A DNA stretch of 64,000 bases from positions 1 through 64,000 of the IMG/VR virus record IMGVR_UViG_3300044832_000053. One strand, 5' to 3'. Made by a program: the position numbers and the translations under genes. Origin of the DNA: a virus. The notes under the pieces are model-generated. The model was not told the DNA's origin and ran no database searches. It saw only the letters and a program-made list of their open reading frames with translations. Numbering within the stretch: position 1 is the first letter of the stretch; each line of letters opens with the position of its first letter. This document shows positions 31,403 to 38,737 of this stretch, piece after piece.

Positions 31403-31825
31403 TCAGACTCCCGTCGTCATGGTGTAGTCGCACGTGTACTCCCAGCGCAGGGCATCATCGGGCCCCGAGCCGAGAGGGGACGGGCCGCTGCCGAACCGGC
31501 TGATCAGGACGATCTTCACGCCGTCAACCAGGGCCGGGTACAGCGCGCTGTAGATGAGGAAATCGAGCTTCTCGGCGGCCAGCTCGGCGGAGAACTGGTC
31601 GTTCTGGCCGCCCCGGACGCGGGCCTGGAAGTTGCTGGCGTCTGCGGCTCCGTCCAGCACGTATCCAGGCCCGCCGGCCCCGGTGATGAACACGGCCTTG
31701 TCGGGGCTGCGCTCGATGAACGGGCCTGGGAACAGCGGGAAACCCAGTTCCTGCCGGTCATCCCAGCCCTGCCCGGCGATGAAGTCCATGATCACCTGGG
31801 TCTGCGCTACCAGTGGCATGCTCAT
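31403..31825 (-). CDS. tail terminator-like protein
   Basis: A 140-residue protein placed between the neck and tail-tube genes. The sequence MSMPLVAQTQVIMDFIAGQG, FPLFPGPFIERSPDKAVFITG, ARVRGGQNDQFSAELAAEKL and KIVLISRFG fits tail terminator proteins, with their P-x-P, R-x-R-G and A-x-x-L pattern. ATG 31825 follows a GTG at 31828; TGATG overlap with the upstream stop. Confidence 0.68.
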   Translation of the reverse strand: MSMPLVAQTQVIMDFIAGQGWDDRQELGFPLFPGPFIERSPDKAVFITGAGGPGYVLDGAADASNFQARVRGGQNDQFSAELAAEKLDFLIYSALYPALVDGVKIVLISRFGSGPSPLGSGPDDALRWEYTCDYTMTTGV

Positions 31826-32331
31826 CACGGCCTCCGGGGAGGCGGCTTGGTGTTATGCATGACGTGCCACCAGATCCAGCCCAGGAGCTGCGGGGGCATG
31901 GGCCGCAGCCGGGACTTGGCCGCCAGCTCGGCCTCGGTCAGGCGGCGCACGTGAGGCTCGCGGTCAAAGATGACCCGCTCGCCCAGCCGCACGCTCGGGT
32001 GCCCGCTTTTGCGCAGGTCCCCGAACTCCACCGGGGCGTGGGTGGCGACCCCCCCGTTCCCGGCCAGGTCTTCCACGGCGTGGATCATCTCGCCCTGCCC
32101 GCCGTCGTCTAGGGCGGTGCGGGCGATGTGGGCCAGGTAGCTGCGGAAATTGTGCAGCAGCGGGGCGGTGAGGTACTTGGCCTGGCCGCCCCGGGGGTGA
32201 TGCAGGTCCAGGCCCTCGTGCTGGTAGTGCGCGTAGACCTGGTCCACGATCACGCTGCCCACCAGCCAGCCGCTGGCGCTGCCGGTCTTACGGCGCAGCT
32301 CCTCCATCCGCCGCTCGAAGATCCCGCTCAT
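31825..32331 (-). CDS. neck/HK97 gp10-like protein
   Basis: A 168-residue basic protein in the usual position of the HK97-gp10 (neck) gene. Seen are a helical N-terminus (MSGIFERRMEELRRKTG), SYLAHIARTALDDGGQGE, and a C-terminal conserved-looking ERVIFDREPHVRRLTEAELA and RLRPMPPQLLGW. The strong D-R-E-P and R-L-T-E stretch is shared with many actinophage neck proteins, though I could not search. ATG overlaps the previous stop (ATGA). Confidence 0.62.
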   Translation of the reverse strand: MSGIFERRMEELRRKTGSASGWLVGSVIVDQVYAHYQHEGLDLHHPRGGQAKYLTAPLLHNFRSYLAHIARTALDDGGQGEMIHAVEDLAGNGGVATHAPVEFGDLRKSGHPSVRLGERVIFDREPHVRRLTEAELAAKSRLRPMPPQLLGWIWWHVMHNTKPPPRRP

Positions 32332-32840
32332 GCGAAGTCCGGCCCGAGCCCGGAGATCAGGCTCTGGTTCTCGCCAGCCACCTCGCGCCGCCCGGTGAAC
32401 GGGTCGTAGAAGGTGTTCGAGTCGTCGTCGGAGAACACGCCCGGGATGCGGTTGATGACCCGCCCGGATTCCAGCACCGCTCCGCCAGTTTGCGGGTCCA
32501 GGCGCACCTTGCCGTCGCGGACGTCGTTGAGCACCTTCATGGCGTCCATGTACGCCAGCCGCACCGGGTCATCAGCGCCCAGCGGCTTGCCCTTGAGGTA
32601 GGTCAGCGTGGCGTAGTAGCAGGCCAGGGACAGGGCCAGGTCCGACACCAGCGGAGGGACCGGGATGGTGAGATCAGCCGAGTCGTAGACCGTGCCCGCA
32701 TAGGCGGACACCATGTCGCTGCCCCGCACCGTGGCCTGGACGAGCTGGGCATCGCTGAGCTGGGCGGCCGTGCCCGTGCCCGCATCCGTCCCGCCCAGGG
32801 CGTTGCGGATGTCTGCTGGCAGGCAGTAGGGCGCGACCAT
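32328..32840 (-). CDS. head-to-tail adaptor (DUF1320/gp6-like)
   Basis: A 170-residue helical protein. APYCLPADIRNALGG, LVQATVRGSDMVSAYAG and LSLACYYATLTYLKGKPLG with AYMDAMKVLNDVRDGKVRLD are the helices of the gp6/DUF1320 connector family, in which a small helical bundle caps the portal. The stop overlaps the next gene start and the ATG the preceding one. Confidence 0.75.
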   Translation of the reverse strand: MVAPYCLPADIRNALGGTDAGTGTAAQLSDAQLVQATVRGSDMVSAYAGTVYDSADLTIPVPPLVSDLALSLACYYATLTYLKGKPLGADDPVRLAYMDAMKVLNDVRDGKVRLDPQTGGAVLESGRVINRIPGVFSDDDSNTFYDPFTGRREVAGENQSLISGLGPDFA

Positions 32841-33121
32841 CAGTTGCTGAGCCCGTCCCTTCCGACCACATCAGCCGCCGTGGCGGCCCGCAGGTTAGCC
32901 GTGCCGATCGCGTTCTCCAGCGCCGAGCCGACCGCGACGTCCAGCAGCGAGCCCTTCTTCCAGAGCGCGCCGGGGACCGTGTAGTTGGTGCCGGTCACGC
33001 CAGCCGCGCCGACCACGGTGGTGGTGGTCTTCCCCCCGTTGCCGACACCGGACGTGGTGTCCTGGACGACCGTCCCCGACGGGGGAATCGTGACGTCGCT
33101 GGTGACCACCCGCAGGGTCAT
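32840..33121 (-). CDS. hypothetical virion protein (93 aa)
   Basis: Thr/Gly-rich protein: MTLRVVTSDVTIPPSGTVV, SGVGNGGKTTTTVV, TNYTVPGALWKKGSLLDV. The repeated beta-strand pattern and the position between connector and capsid genes suggest a small decoration or head protein. The ATG at 33121 has SD GGAGAG; a longer upstream frame is unsupported. Confidence 0.6.
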   Translation of the reverse strand: MTLRVVTSDVTIPPSGTVVQDTTSGVGNGGKTTTTVVGAAGVTGTNYTVPGALWKKGSLLDVAVGSALENAIGTANLRAATAADVVGRDGLSN

Positions 33122-33131
33122 GGCGCTCTCC

Positions 33132-33305
33132 TCAGTTGCTGACCGACGCGCCGGACAGGCCGGGCATGCCCCCGACAGAATGGACGGTCTCGGTGACCGG
33201 GGTGGTTTCCTCATCGCCCATGCGGATGCTGTCCGTGCCCTCATCCGGGACTGCTGCCCCGTCCCCGGCCGGGGCCGCGTCCTTGCTGGCTGGCTTGGTG
33301 GCCAT
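33132..33305 (-). CDS. small hypothetical protein (57 aa)
   Basis: A short gene with a full frame: MATKPASKDAAPAGDGAAV, then PDEGTDSIRMGDEETTPV and HSVGGMPGLSGASVSN. It is acidic and predicted disordered at the N-terminus. ATG 33305, stop 33132, filling exactly the gap between its neighbours in the late operon. The MATKPASK-type opening is seen in several small head proteins. Function unknown. Confidence 0.6.
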   Translation of the reverse strand: MATKPASKDAAPAGDGAAVPDEGTDSIRMGDEETTPVTETVHSVGGMPGLSGASVSN

Positions 33306-33308
33306 GGG

Positions 33309-33752
33309 TCATCCCCCTGTCAGGTTGGGCGAGAGCGGGTACTGGGCCTGGACCTGCTCAGTCCCGTACCCGGCGGCCACCGTGGCCCCGTAGGTCAGGG
33401 CGAAGGCGAGCTGGCCGAACGTGGCCCCGGTGAGGTGGGCCTTGAGCGCGGCGGAGACCGGGATGTTGGTGCCGGTCGCGCCCGCGCCGACGGTCAGGAT
33501 CTCCGCCAGGGCCCCGGTGTCGTACAGCACCTGCATGCCAGCCGTGAAGCTTGCGCCGCCCGCTGCCACCGTGATCGCGGTGCCGCCGAGTGCCAGCAGC
33601 GCGGTCGCCGCGCCAGTGGGTGCCTGGGTGGCGAGTGTCGAGCTGAACGAGCAGCCCGAGCACTGCCCCAGGGTGCCGGTGAGGTTGACGAACATCCTGG
33701 TCACCCGGCAGCGCGGGCATACCAGGTTCAGGCTGACCGGGATGAACACCAT
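33309..33752 (-). CDS. virion protein with zinc ribbon (147 aa)
   Basis: The N-terminus carries a zinc-ribbon (VCPRCRVTRMF...QCSGCSF) and is followed by an Ala/Thr/Gly-rich beta region (ALLALGGTAITVAAGGASF, ALKAHLTGATFGQLAFAL). Located between the capsid gene cluster and the adaptor genes. Function unknown; it may be a minor head protein. Confidence 0.6.
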   Translation of the reverse strand: MVFIPVSLNLVCPRCRVTRMFVNLTGTLGQCSGCSFSSTLATQAPTGAATALLALGGTAITVAAGGASFTAGMQVLYDTGALAEILTVGAGATGTNIPVSAALKAHLTGATFGQLAFALTYGATVAAGYGTEQVQAQYPLSPNLTGG

Positions 33753-33755
33753 GGC

Positions 33756-34193
33756 CTACCTCCGGCGGGTCGCGGGACCGCGCGTGGGCGGGATGTCGAT
33801 CGCGTCTGACAGCTCACTGCGCGGATGCGGGTCATTGGCCTCCGGCGCGCGGTTGGCGCGGGCACCCTGGAGTGCGCCCACCCGCTCCAGGATCTCCGGC
33901 TGGGACACGATCAGCTCCGAACTGCCATCCGGGTCCGGCCGTGCCGGGACCCCGCCCACAGCGAAGGTCTCGGCCCGGGGCCGGTCGTTGTAGAGCATCC
34001 GGCCGGTCAGCCTGGGCATGGGCTCGCCCGCCTGGGCAGCCTTCCGCAGCACAGGGACACGGTGGCGGCGGTTGATCGCCTCGGCGTCCGCGTCGGGATA
34101 CTCGAACGTCTCGCCCGCGAAGACCAGGTCGGTCTGCTTGTCCGGCCCCTTCTGCGGGATCGAGATGTTGTTCATCGCCTGCCACTTGCTCAC
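33756..34193 (-). CDS. hypothetical protein (145 aa)
   Basis: Hydrophilic protein (MSKWQAMNNISIPQKGPDK, FEYPDADAEAINRRHRVPVL, ILERVGALQGARANRAPEAND) with a predicted disordered, Arg/Pro-rich C-terminus. Immediately downstream of the major capsid gene in transcription order. GTG start. No family recognised. Confidence 0.58.
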   Translation of the reverse strand: MSKWQAMNNISIPQKGPDKQTDLVFAGETFEYPDADAEAINRRHRVPVLRKAAQAGEPMPRLTGRMLYNDRPRAETFAVGGVPARPDPDGSSELIVSQPEILERVGALQGARANRAPEANDPHPRSELSDAIDIPPTRGPATRRR

Positions 34194-34196
34194 GGC

Positions 34197-35108
34197 TCAC
34201 ACCCCCGAGAGCAGGCAGATGGACAGCGGCTGGTCCAGGCCGATGGCGCTGGCCCGCTGCGTGTCGGAGCGGAAGGTCTTCTTGGGCTCGTCGCGGTACA
34301 GCGGGCCCGCCATGAACGGCAGCTCGTCGGCGTAAAAGCCGCAGCGCTTGCGCTGCATGATGATCGCGTTGCCCGCCGGGAGCTGGCGGGAGACCATCAC
34401 GTCCAGGTTGAAGATCTTGTTCGGCAGGACCCCGGTGTACTGGAGGTTCTCCGACGCGATGTCACCGATGTACGGCGCGGCGAACGTGCTGCTCTGGAGC
34501 AGGGTGTTCTTCGTGCCGTGGTTGATGATCAGCGTGTCGGCCTCGAAGCCCAGCCACTGCGTGATACCCAGCGGGCTCACGATATTGGCGTTCTCCACGA
34601 GGAAAACGCCTTGTGCCAGGTCGGCCCGGATGGTAGCGGCGGCGCTGGCCCAGGCGTTGGCCACCGAGAGGGTCTGGATCGAGGCGTTCGCGATCACCGC
34701 CGAGAAGAAGGCGGTGTTCCACGAGTAGACCATCGTGTTCTTGACCTGGAGCAACTGCCGGGTCACGGGGTCGATGGACTGCCTGCGGCGCATCTCGTCG
34801 GAGACCATGATCGCCATGGCCCGCTCATGGGTGAACACCACCCGGGGGATGCCGAGGCTGGTCGGCACGACGGGGACCTCACCGAACTCGGGACGGATCT
34901 CGGGGAAGTCGTCCGCGTACAGAGGCGTGCTCTCGCTGTAGCGCACGGCACCGCTGGTCGCGGCCCCGCCATCGCGCAGCACCGAGTCCACGATGAACTC
35001 GTTCTCCGTCATGTCGAGGATCAGCGCCGGGATGACCAGCGGGTCCTTGAGCAGCTCGCTGACAGTGATCCGTGGGGAATCACTGACGCTGGTTGCCGTG
35101 GTGGGCAT
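34197..35108 (-). CDS. major capsid protein
   Basis: The main head subunit, 303 residues, in the classical place after decoration and before connector genes. HK97-like features are an N-terminal LLKDPLVIPALILDM and NEFIVDSVLRDGG, the E-loop region (PVVPTSLGIPRVVFTHERAMA), helices VYSWNTAFFSAVIANASIQT, and the P-domain (LGITQWLGFEADTLIINHGT, ASENLQYTGVLPNKIFNLDVM). Residue stretch ISVSDE-like MVSDEMRRRQSID resembles encapsulin and HK97 families. The scaffold-protease is encoded upstream. Confidence 0.88.
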   Translation of the reverse strand: MPTTATSVSDSPRITVSELLKDPLVIPALILDMTENEFIVDSVLRDGGAATSGAVRYSESTPLYADDFPEIRPEFGEVPVVPTSLGIPRVVFTHERAMAIMVSDEMRRRQSIDPVTRQLLQVKNTMVYSWNTAFFSAVIANASIQTLSVANAWASAAATIRADLAQGVFLVENANIVSPLGITQWLGFEADTLIINHGTKNTLLQSSTFAAPYIGDIASENLQYTGVLPNKIFNLDVMVSRQLPAGNAIIMQRKRCGFYADELPFMAGPLYRDEPKKTFRSDTQRASAIGLDQPLSICLLSGV

Positions 35109-35121
35109 CGGTCACGTCCTC

Positions 35122-35613
35122 TCAGAAGATCCGCACTCGTGCGAGGCGGAAGGTAGCGCCACCGATCCCGCCGATCGCCTGGTTGAGCATGGCGGCGGAC
35201 ACGCCGCCGGGGTGCACGCAGCGTCCGACGACCTGGTCGAACGTGCCTGCGCCTACCACAACCAGGGTTCCGTTGGCCCCGGCTACCACGAGCGATCCCT
35301 GCGGGACGGCCCCGGAGTACCAGGCCCAGATGTCCACCCCGCCGAAGTAGACCGGCACGTAGTCCTGGAGGACCGAGATGTCGATCAGCGGCTGGCCGTA
35401 GGTGTTGGGTGCGCCGGTCTGCGCGGCGAGCACGTTGCCGTCGGCCCCGGCGATGCCGAGCGCGAACTTGGTGCCCGCTGCGGCTGGCTTGACCGTGAGG
35501 TCAGTGGTCGGGTTGGTGACGGTGGTGTACTCGACAAGCTGGCCGCCGAAGATCAGCGTGCTGACCTGCGCGTTCTGTGGTCCGGTCTTGTAGTGCGGAA
35601 GCGTTCCGGGCAT
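35122..35613 (-). CDS. capsid decoration protein (DUF2190-like)
   Basis: A 163-residue beta-rich protein beside the capsid gene. QVSTLIFGGQLVEYTT, LGIAGADGNVLAAQTG, SVLQDYVPVYFGGVD and VVAGANGTLVVVGAGTFDQV fit the small beta-barrel of DUF2190-type decoration proteins, which trimerise on the HK97 shell. ATG 35613. Confidence 0.75.
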   Translation of the reverse strand: MPGTLPHYKTGPQNAQVSTLIFGGQLVEYTTVTNPTTDLTVKPAAAGTKFALGIAGADGNVLAAQTGAPNTYGQPLIDISVLQDYVPVYFGGVDIWAWYSGAVPQGSLVVAGANGTLVVVGAGTFDQVVGRCVHPGGVSAAMLNQAIGGIGGATFRLARVRIF

Positions 35614-35631
35614 GTCTGGCGTTCCTTCCTG

Positions 35632-35859
35632 TCAGCTTGAGTTCGAGACGGCGAACGCCAGGCCCTGCTGCTCGCGCAGCCCGCCCCCGTAGCCGGTGAT
35701 AGACGGGTCACGCATGTTGCCCGAGCCGATCGCGGCGATGATCGCGGTGGCCGTCGCCCCGGAGCCGACGTCGATGATCGCCCCGGCCTTGAGCACCTCG
35801 GTCTTGCCACCCCAGGTGAACGAGGTGGTAGCGAGGATGACCCGCTTCTGGCTGGCCAT
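35632..35859 (-). CDS. small hypothetical head protein (75 aa)
   Basis: Short beta-rich protein: MASQKRVILATTSFTWGGK, KAGAIIDVGSGATATAIIAA, NMRDPSITGYGGGLREQQGL. The start (ATG 35859) overlaps the stop region of the protease gene, and the coding segment fills the gap before the decoration gene. A head-fibre or decoration role is possible; family unknown. Confidence 0.62.
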   Translation of the reverse strand: MASQKRVILATTSFTWGGKTEVLKAGAIIDVGSGATATAIIAAIGSGNMRDPSITGYGGGLREQQGLAFAVSNSS

Positions 35860-35860
35860 C

Positions 35861-37078
35861 TCAGACGCCCGTCTGCTGGCGGTAGCGGGCCACCAGGGAG
35901 GCCCGGCCCTGGTGGGCGGCGGCGGCGTCCTCGCCAGGCTCGGCCCCGAGGGCGGACCCCAGCTCGTTGCCGAGGTCCAGCATCTTGGCCATCTTCCCGA
36001 ACTCGGAGAAGATCTGGCGGACGATCGCGCCCGCGTCCACCTCGGTGCCGTTGGACAGCTCCACGGTGCGCCCGGTGCCCTCCAGCAGCGGCCGGGCCAG
36101 GTCGCAGATGTAGGGCGCGATGCCGTAGGTGGCCATGAACCCGTGGCGCTCGGTCTCGTACCGCTGGGCGTCGAGCTGGTCGGTGACCGCACGGAGCTGG
36201 CGCTCGTTCTCCTCGCTCCGGGCGTTGGCCAGCTCGATGGCGAGCTGGGCGGACCCCGAGAGCTGGGCCCCGGCCCCGGCCTCCTGACCGGCGAGCAGCT
36301 CCGCGAGCTGCTCGTCAGACAGGGGACCGCTGTCGGCCGGGCCGTCGAGGGCCTCGGCTGCGGCGATCAGCTCGGCCAGCTCCTCGTCGGTCAGCTCGGC
36401 GTCCGCCGCCGGGCCAGCCGTGGGACCGGCCGGTGGCGTGGTGTCGAGGCTGGCGATGAGCTTATCCATCTTGTCGTCGGGAACGTCCAGGAGCCTGGCC
36501 AGCCGGGCCTGCTGCTCCGCGTTCAGCTCGGGCATCATGTCTCCTTCTGAATCGGGAGCGTCAAACGTGGCGTCGGAAAGGTCGATGACCGGGAGGTCAT
36601 CGTTGGCAAGGTCCACCTGCTGCCACGGCCCGAGGCCAGGCAGGCGGGGGTCGAGGGTGCCGAGGACGTGCTGGATGGCGGCCGGGAAGAACTGGCCGTC
36701 GGCGCGCTGGTAGTCCTCCACGATCCGGGCACTCACGCCCAGCCGTGGGTTGTCCTTGAGGATCTTGGAGCCCTCGTCCGTGGTGGACAGGGTGAGCCAG
36801 AGCCCGTCGGGCTCGGCGGTCATGGCGGCTACTTCCCCGCCGAAATTGCGGACATCGTTATTGTGCTTGTTGTCCGCCGACGCGAGCTGGAAGGGCACCT
36901 GGCCATAGGCCCGCTGGTGGAATGTCTCAGCCAGCCCGGCCAGGTAGTCCGCCGTGAAGTCGATCTTGCGGCCCTTGTAGTCGATGGAGCCCACCGGCAG
37001 CACCCGCTTGCGCCAGAAGCGCGGCCCGGCGACCCTGGCCGGGGAGCGGGTGTACGGCGTGAGGACGGCGGCTGTCAC
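35861..37078 (-). CDS. capsid maturation protease-scaffold fusion
   Basis: A 405-residue protein with a protease N-terminus (KRVLPVGSIDYKGRKIDF, PFQLASADNKHNNDVRNFGG, LWLTLSTTDEGSKILKDNPRLGVSARI) and a highly acidic, coiled-coil scaffold half. The fold resembles the Mu I-like/S78-related maturation proteases, with D-N-K-H-N the likely catalytic His-Ser region. The scaffold part (LTDEELAELIAAAEALD, ARSEENERQLRAVTDQLDAQ) would be degraded at maturation. The GTG start overlaps the previous stop (GTGA). Confidence 0.82.
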   Translation of the reverse strand: MTAAVLTPYTRSPARVAGPRFWRKRVLPVGSIDYKGRKIDFTADYLAGLAETFHQRAYGQVPFQLASADNKHNNDVRNFGGEVAAMTAEPDGLWLTLSTTDEGSKILKDNPRLGVSARIVEDYQRADGQFFPAAIQHVLGTLDPRLPGLGPWQQVDLANDDLPVIDLSDATFDAPDSEGDMMPELNAEQQARLARLLDVPDDKMDKLIASLDTTPPAGPTAGPAADAELTDEELAELIAAAEALDGPADSGPLSDEQLAELLAGQEAGAGAQLSGSAQLAIELANARSEENERQLRAVTDQLDAQRYETERHGFMATYGIAPYICDLARPLLEGTGRTVELSNGTEVDAGAIVRQIFSEFGKMAKMLDLGNELGSALGAEPGEDAAAAHQGRASLVARYRQQTGV

Positions 37079-37710
37079 GAGCTGCCCCCGAAGCTCTGGG
37101 CCCGGCGGGCGAACGCCAGCGCGCGGGCGGCGGGCATCTTCTTGATCAGCTTCTTGTAGATGGCCACGCCCTTGGGATTCAGCCCGGCCACGGACCCGCC
37201 GGAGTCCGAGCTGCCCGAGTCGTCGCTGCCGGAGTCGGTGGTGCGCGGCCCGTCCGAGGATGAGTTCGCCGCCGTGGCCAGGGCGATGGCCCGGTGCTGG
37301 CCATTGGAGAAGGTCTGCACGGCCGGGATGCCGAACTGCCCCATCAGGGGGGTCTGGACCGCCCGGGGCTGCACCTCGCTCGGCGGGCGGCTCACCTCCT
37401 GGTTGTGCGTCCCGATCAGCTCATACAGCGCGGCCCGCTGCTGGGTATGCGGGCTCAGCACCCGCTCCCCGAGCTTGCCCGCGTACCTGCCGTCCGCGAG
37501 CTTGATCATCTCCCCGATCTTCTGGCCAGCCCGGCGGTGCACCACGATGGCCCGGCCATCAGCACCCCGGGTCACGTGCAGGTCGAACGGGGAGGTCACC
37601 TTGGTCCGTCCCGGCTGGGACCTGGCCCGCTGCCCGGCAGTCATCGAGCGGACAATCGCCGCCCTGCTGGCACTATCCACGACAGAGCCTCCGTTATCCG
37701 GCTGGTTCAT
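37075..37710 (-). CDS. hypothetical internal/head protein (211 aa)
   Basis: Basic N-terminal domain (RSMTAGQRARSQPGRTKVT, RRAGQKIGEMIKLADGRYAG), a central segment SNGQHRAIALATAANSSS, and a Ser/Asp/Gly linker (DSGSDDSGSSDSGG) leading to a C-terminal basic helix KGVAIYKKLIKKMPAARALAF. Translation-coupled to a 53-residue gene (ATGA). It stands between the capsid protease and the large polyvalent-type genes, so it could be an internal or ejected protein. Family not recognised. Confidence 0.6.
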   Translation of the reverse strand: MNQPDNGGSVVDSASRAAIVRSMTAGQRARSQPGRTKVTSPFDLHVTRGADGRAIVVHRRAGQKIGEMIKLADGRYAGKLGERVLSPHTQQRAALYELIGTHNQEVSRPPSEVQPRAVQTPLMGQFGIPAVQTFSNGQHRAIALATAANSSSDGPRTTDSGSDDSGSSDSGGSVAGLNPKGVAIYKKLIKKMPAARALAFARRAQSFGGSS

Positions 37711-37868
37711 TCGCCCTCCCCGGCCACGGCCCGCCTGACCAGGTCATCGGCCATCTTGGCGGCCAGGTCAGTGGCCATTCCCTTGCTGATGAGCAGTTTC
37801 CCCAGGATCTCGGTCGCCCTGGCCTGCTGGTCGTCCGTGGCGTCTGCGGCCCGGGGCAGGGGAGCCAT
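37707..37868 (-). CDS. small hypothetical protein (53 aa)
   Basis: A short frame coupled on both sides: its ATG (37868) shares a base with the preceding TGA, and its own TGA overlaps the next ATG (ATGA). The sequence MAPLPRAADATDDQQARAT, then LGKLLISKGMATDLAAKMAD forms a compact helical pair. The tight coupling on both ends strongly suggests a genuine gene. Function unknown. Confidence 0.6.
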   Translation of the reverse strand: MAPLPRAADATDDQQARATEILGKLLISKGMATDLAAKMADDLVRRAVAGEGE

Positions 37869-38425
37869 CACAGCTTCTTCGCGGCGTCGGTGAGTTCCAT
37901 GATCACTAGCGGGCCGAACGAGGCACCCAGGCCCAGCAGGAGCGGAGCGCCGAACGTGGTGGCCAGGGCAACCAGGATCGCGGCGGCCACGATGGTCCCG
38001 ATGTGGACAGCGAGCTTGATCCGGGCCTTCCTGGCTTCCTTCTCGGCAGCCAGCCTCTCCAGCTTCTGCTTGTCCATCTCGATCGCAGCGAGCTTTTTCG
38101 CCACGTCTGAGGCATGTGCCTCGCGGGCGGCTTCCTCGGCCCTGACTTCCTTGAGGACGGGGGCCTGCATGGCCGTGATGGCTATCAGGGACTGGAGCTG
38201 TGCCGCTCCCTGGGCCCTGGCAGCCTGGCTGGCCATGGCAGCGCGCGGGGTTGAGCCGCCCTTGATCCAGCGGCCGTGTGAATCCCGCAGCTCCAGTTCC
38301 ATCTGGGCCAGCTCAATGGCTTCCCGCTCTGTCTCAAGAACGTCAACAGCCATGAGAAACGGGAGGCCAGCGGCGGTGAGGGTGCGGAAATCACGGAGCT
38401 GTCGCTGCGTGATCTGCGTGGGCAT
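37868..38425 (-). CDS. membrane-anchored helical protein with an RDxHGRW tag (185 aa)
   Basis: Begins MPTQITQRQLRDFRTLT. Near residue 45 it carries LAQMELELRDSHGRWIKGG, the same tag as in the two large genes upstream. A long helix follows (ASDVAKKLAAIEMDKQKLERL, EKEARKARIKLAVHIG), then two hydrophobic helices (GTIVAAAILVALATTFG, APLLLGLGASFGPLVIM). ATG 38425 with GAGAGGG upstream is preferred over an earlier in-frame start. An ejected membrane-associated protein is one possibility. Confidence 0.66.
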   Translation of the reverse strand: MPTQITQRQLRDFRTLTAAGLPFLMAVDVLETEREAIELAQMELELRDSHGRWIKGGSTPRAAMASQAARAQGAAQLQSLIAITAMQAPVLKEVRAEEAAREAHASDVAKKLAAIEMDKQKLERLAAEKEARKARIKLAVHIGTIVAAAILVALATTFGAPLLLGLGASFGPLVIMELTDAAKKL

Positions 38426-38464
38426 CAGTGGTGACCCTCTCACTTGATCACTGATGCTACGCGC

Positions 38465-38737
38465 CTAGCCTGCTGTATGCATGCCCACAGAAGCGGCAGT
38501 AGCCAGGACACGGTACTGATCTGCCGTGATCCGGCCCGCGTTGAATGCCAGCTCGACCTCGTACCATGATCCTTCACCGGGCCACGGGCGTCCAGTCAGA
38601 TCGCTGGCAATTGTCTCGTGATACCCGGCCGCCGGGGTGGTCTTTTCCCAGCTCAGGTGCGCGAATTTCACCGCTGCCTCAGCCAGGTCCATGTTCCCCG
38701 AGGTCAGGGCATCAAGGATGTCCCTCACATTGCCCAT
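38465..38737 (-). CDS. hypothetical protein (90 aa)
   Basis: Small helical protein: MGNVRDILDALTSGNMDLAE, VKFAHLSWEKTTP, then WYEVELAFNAGRITADQYRV. The last stretch resembles short helical proteins in which V-E-L-A-F and G-R-I are conserved; it is also reminiscent of the tag in the neighbouring genes. Overlaps the end of the polyvalent gene by 13 nt. Confidence 0.58.
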   Translation of the reverse strand: MGNVRDILDALTSGNMDLAEAAVKFAHLSWEKTTPAAGYHETIASDLTGRPWPGEGSWYEVELAFNAGRITADQYRVLATAASVGMHTAG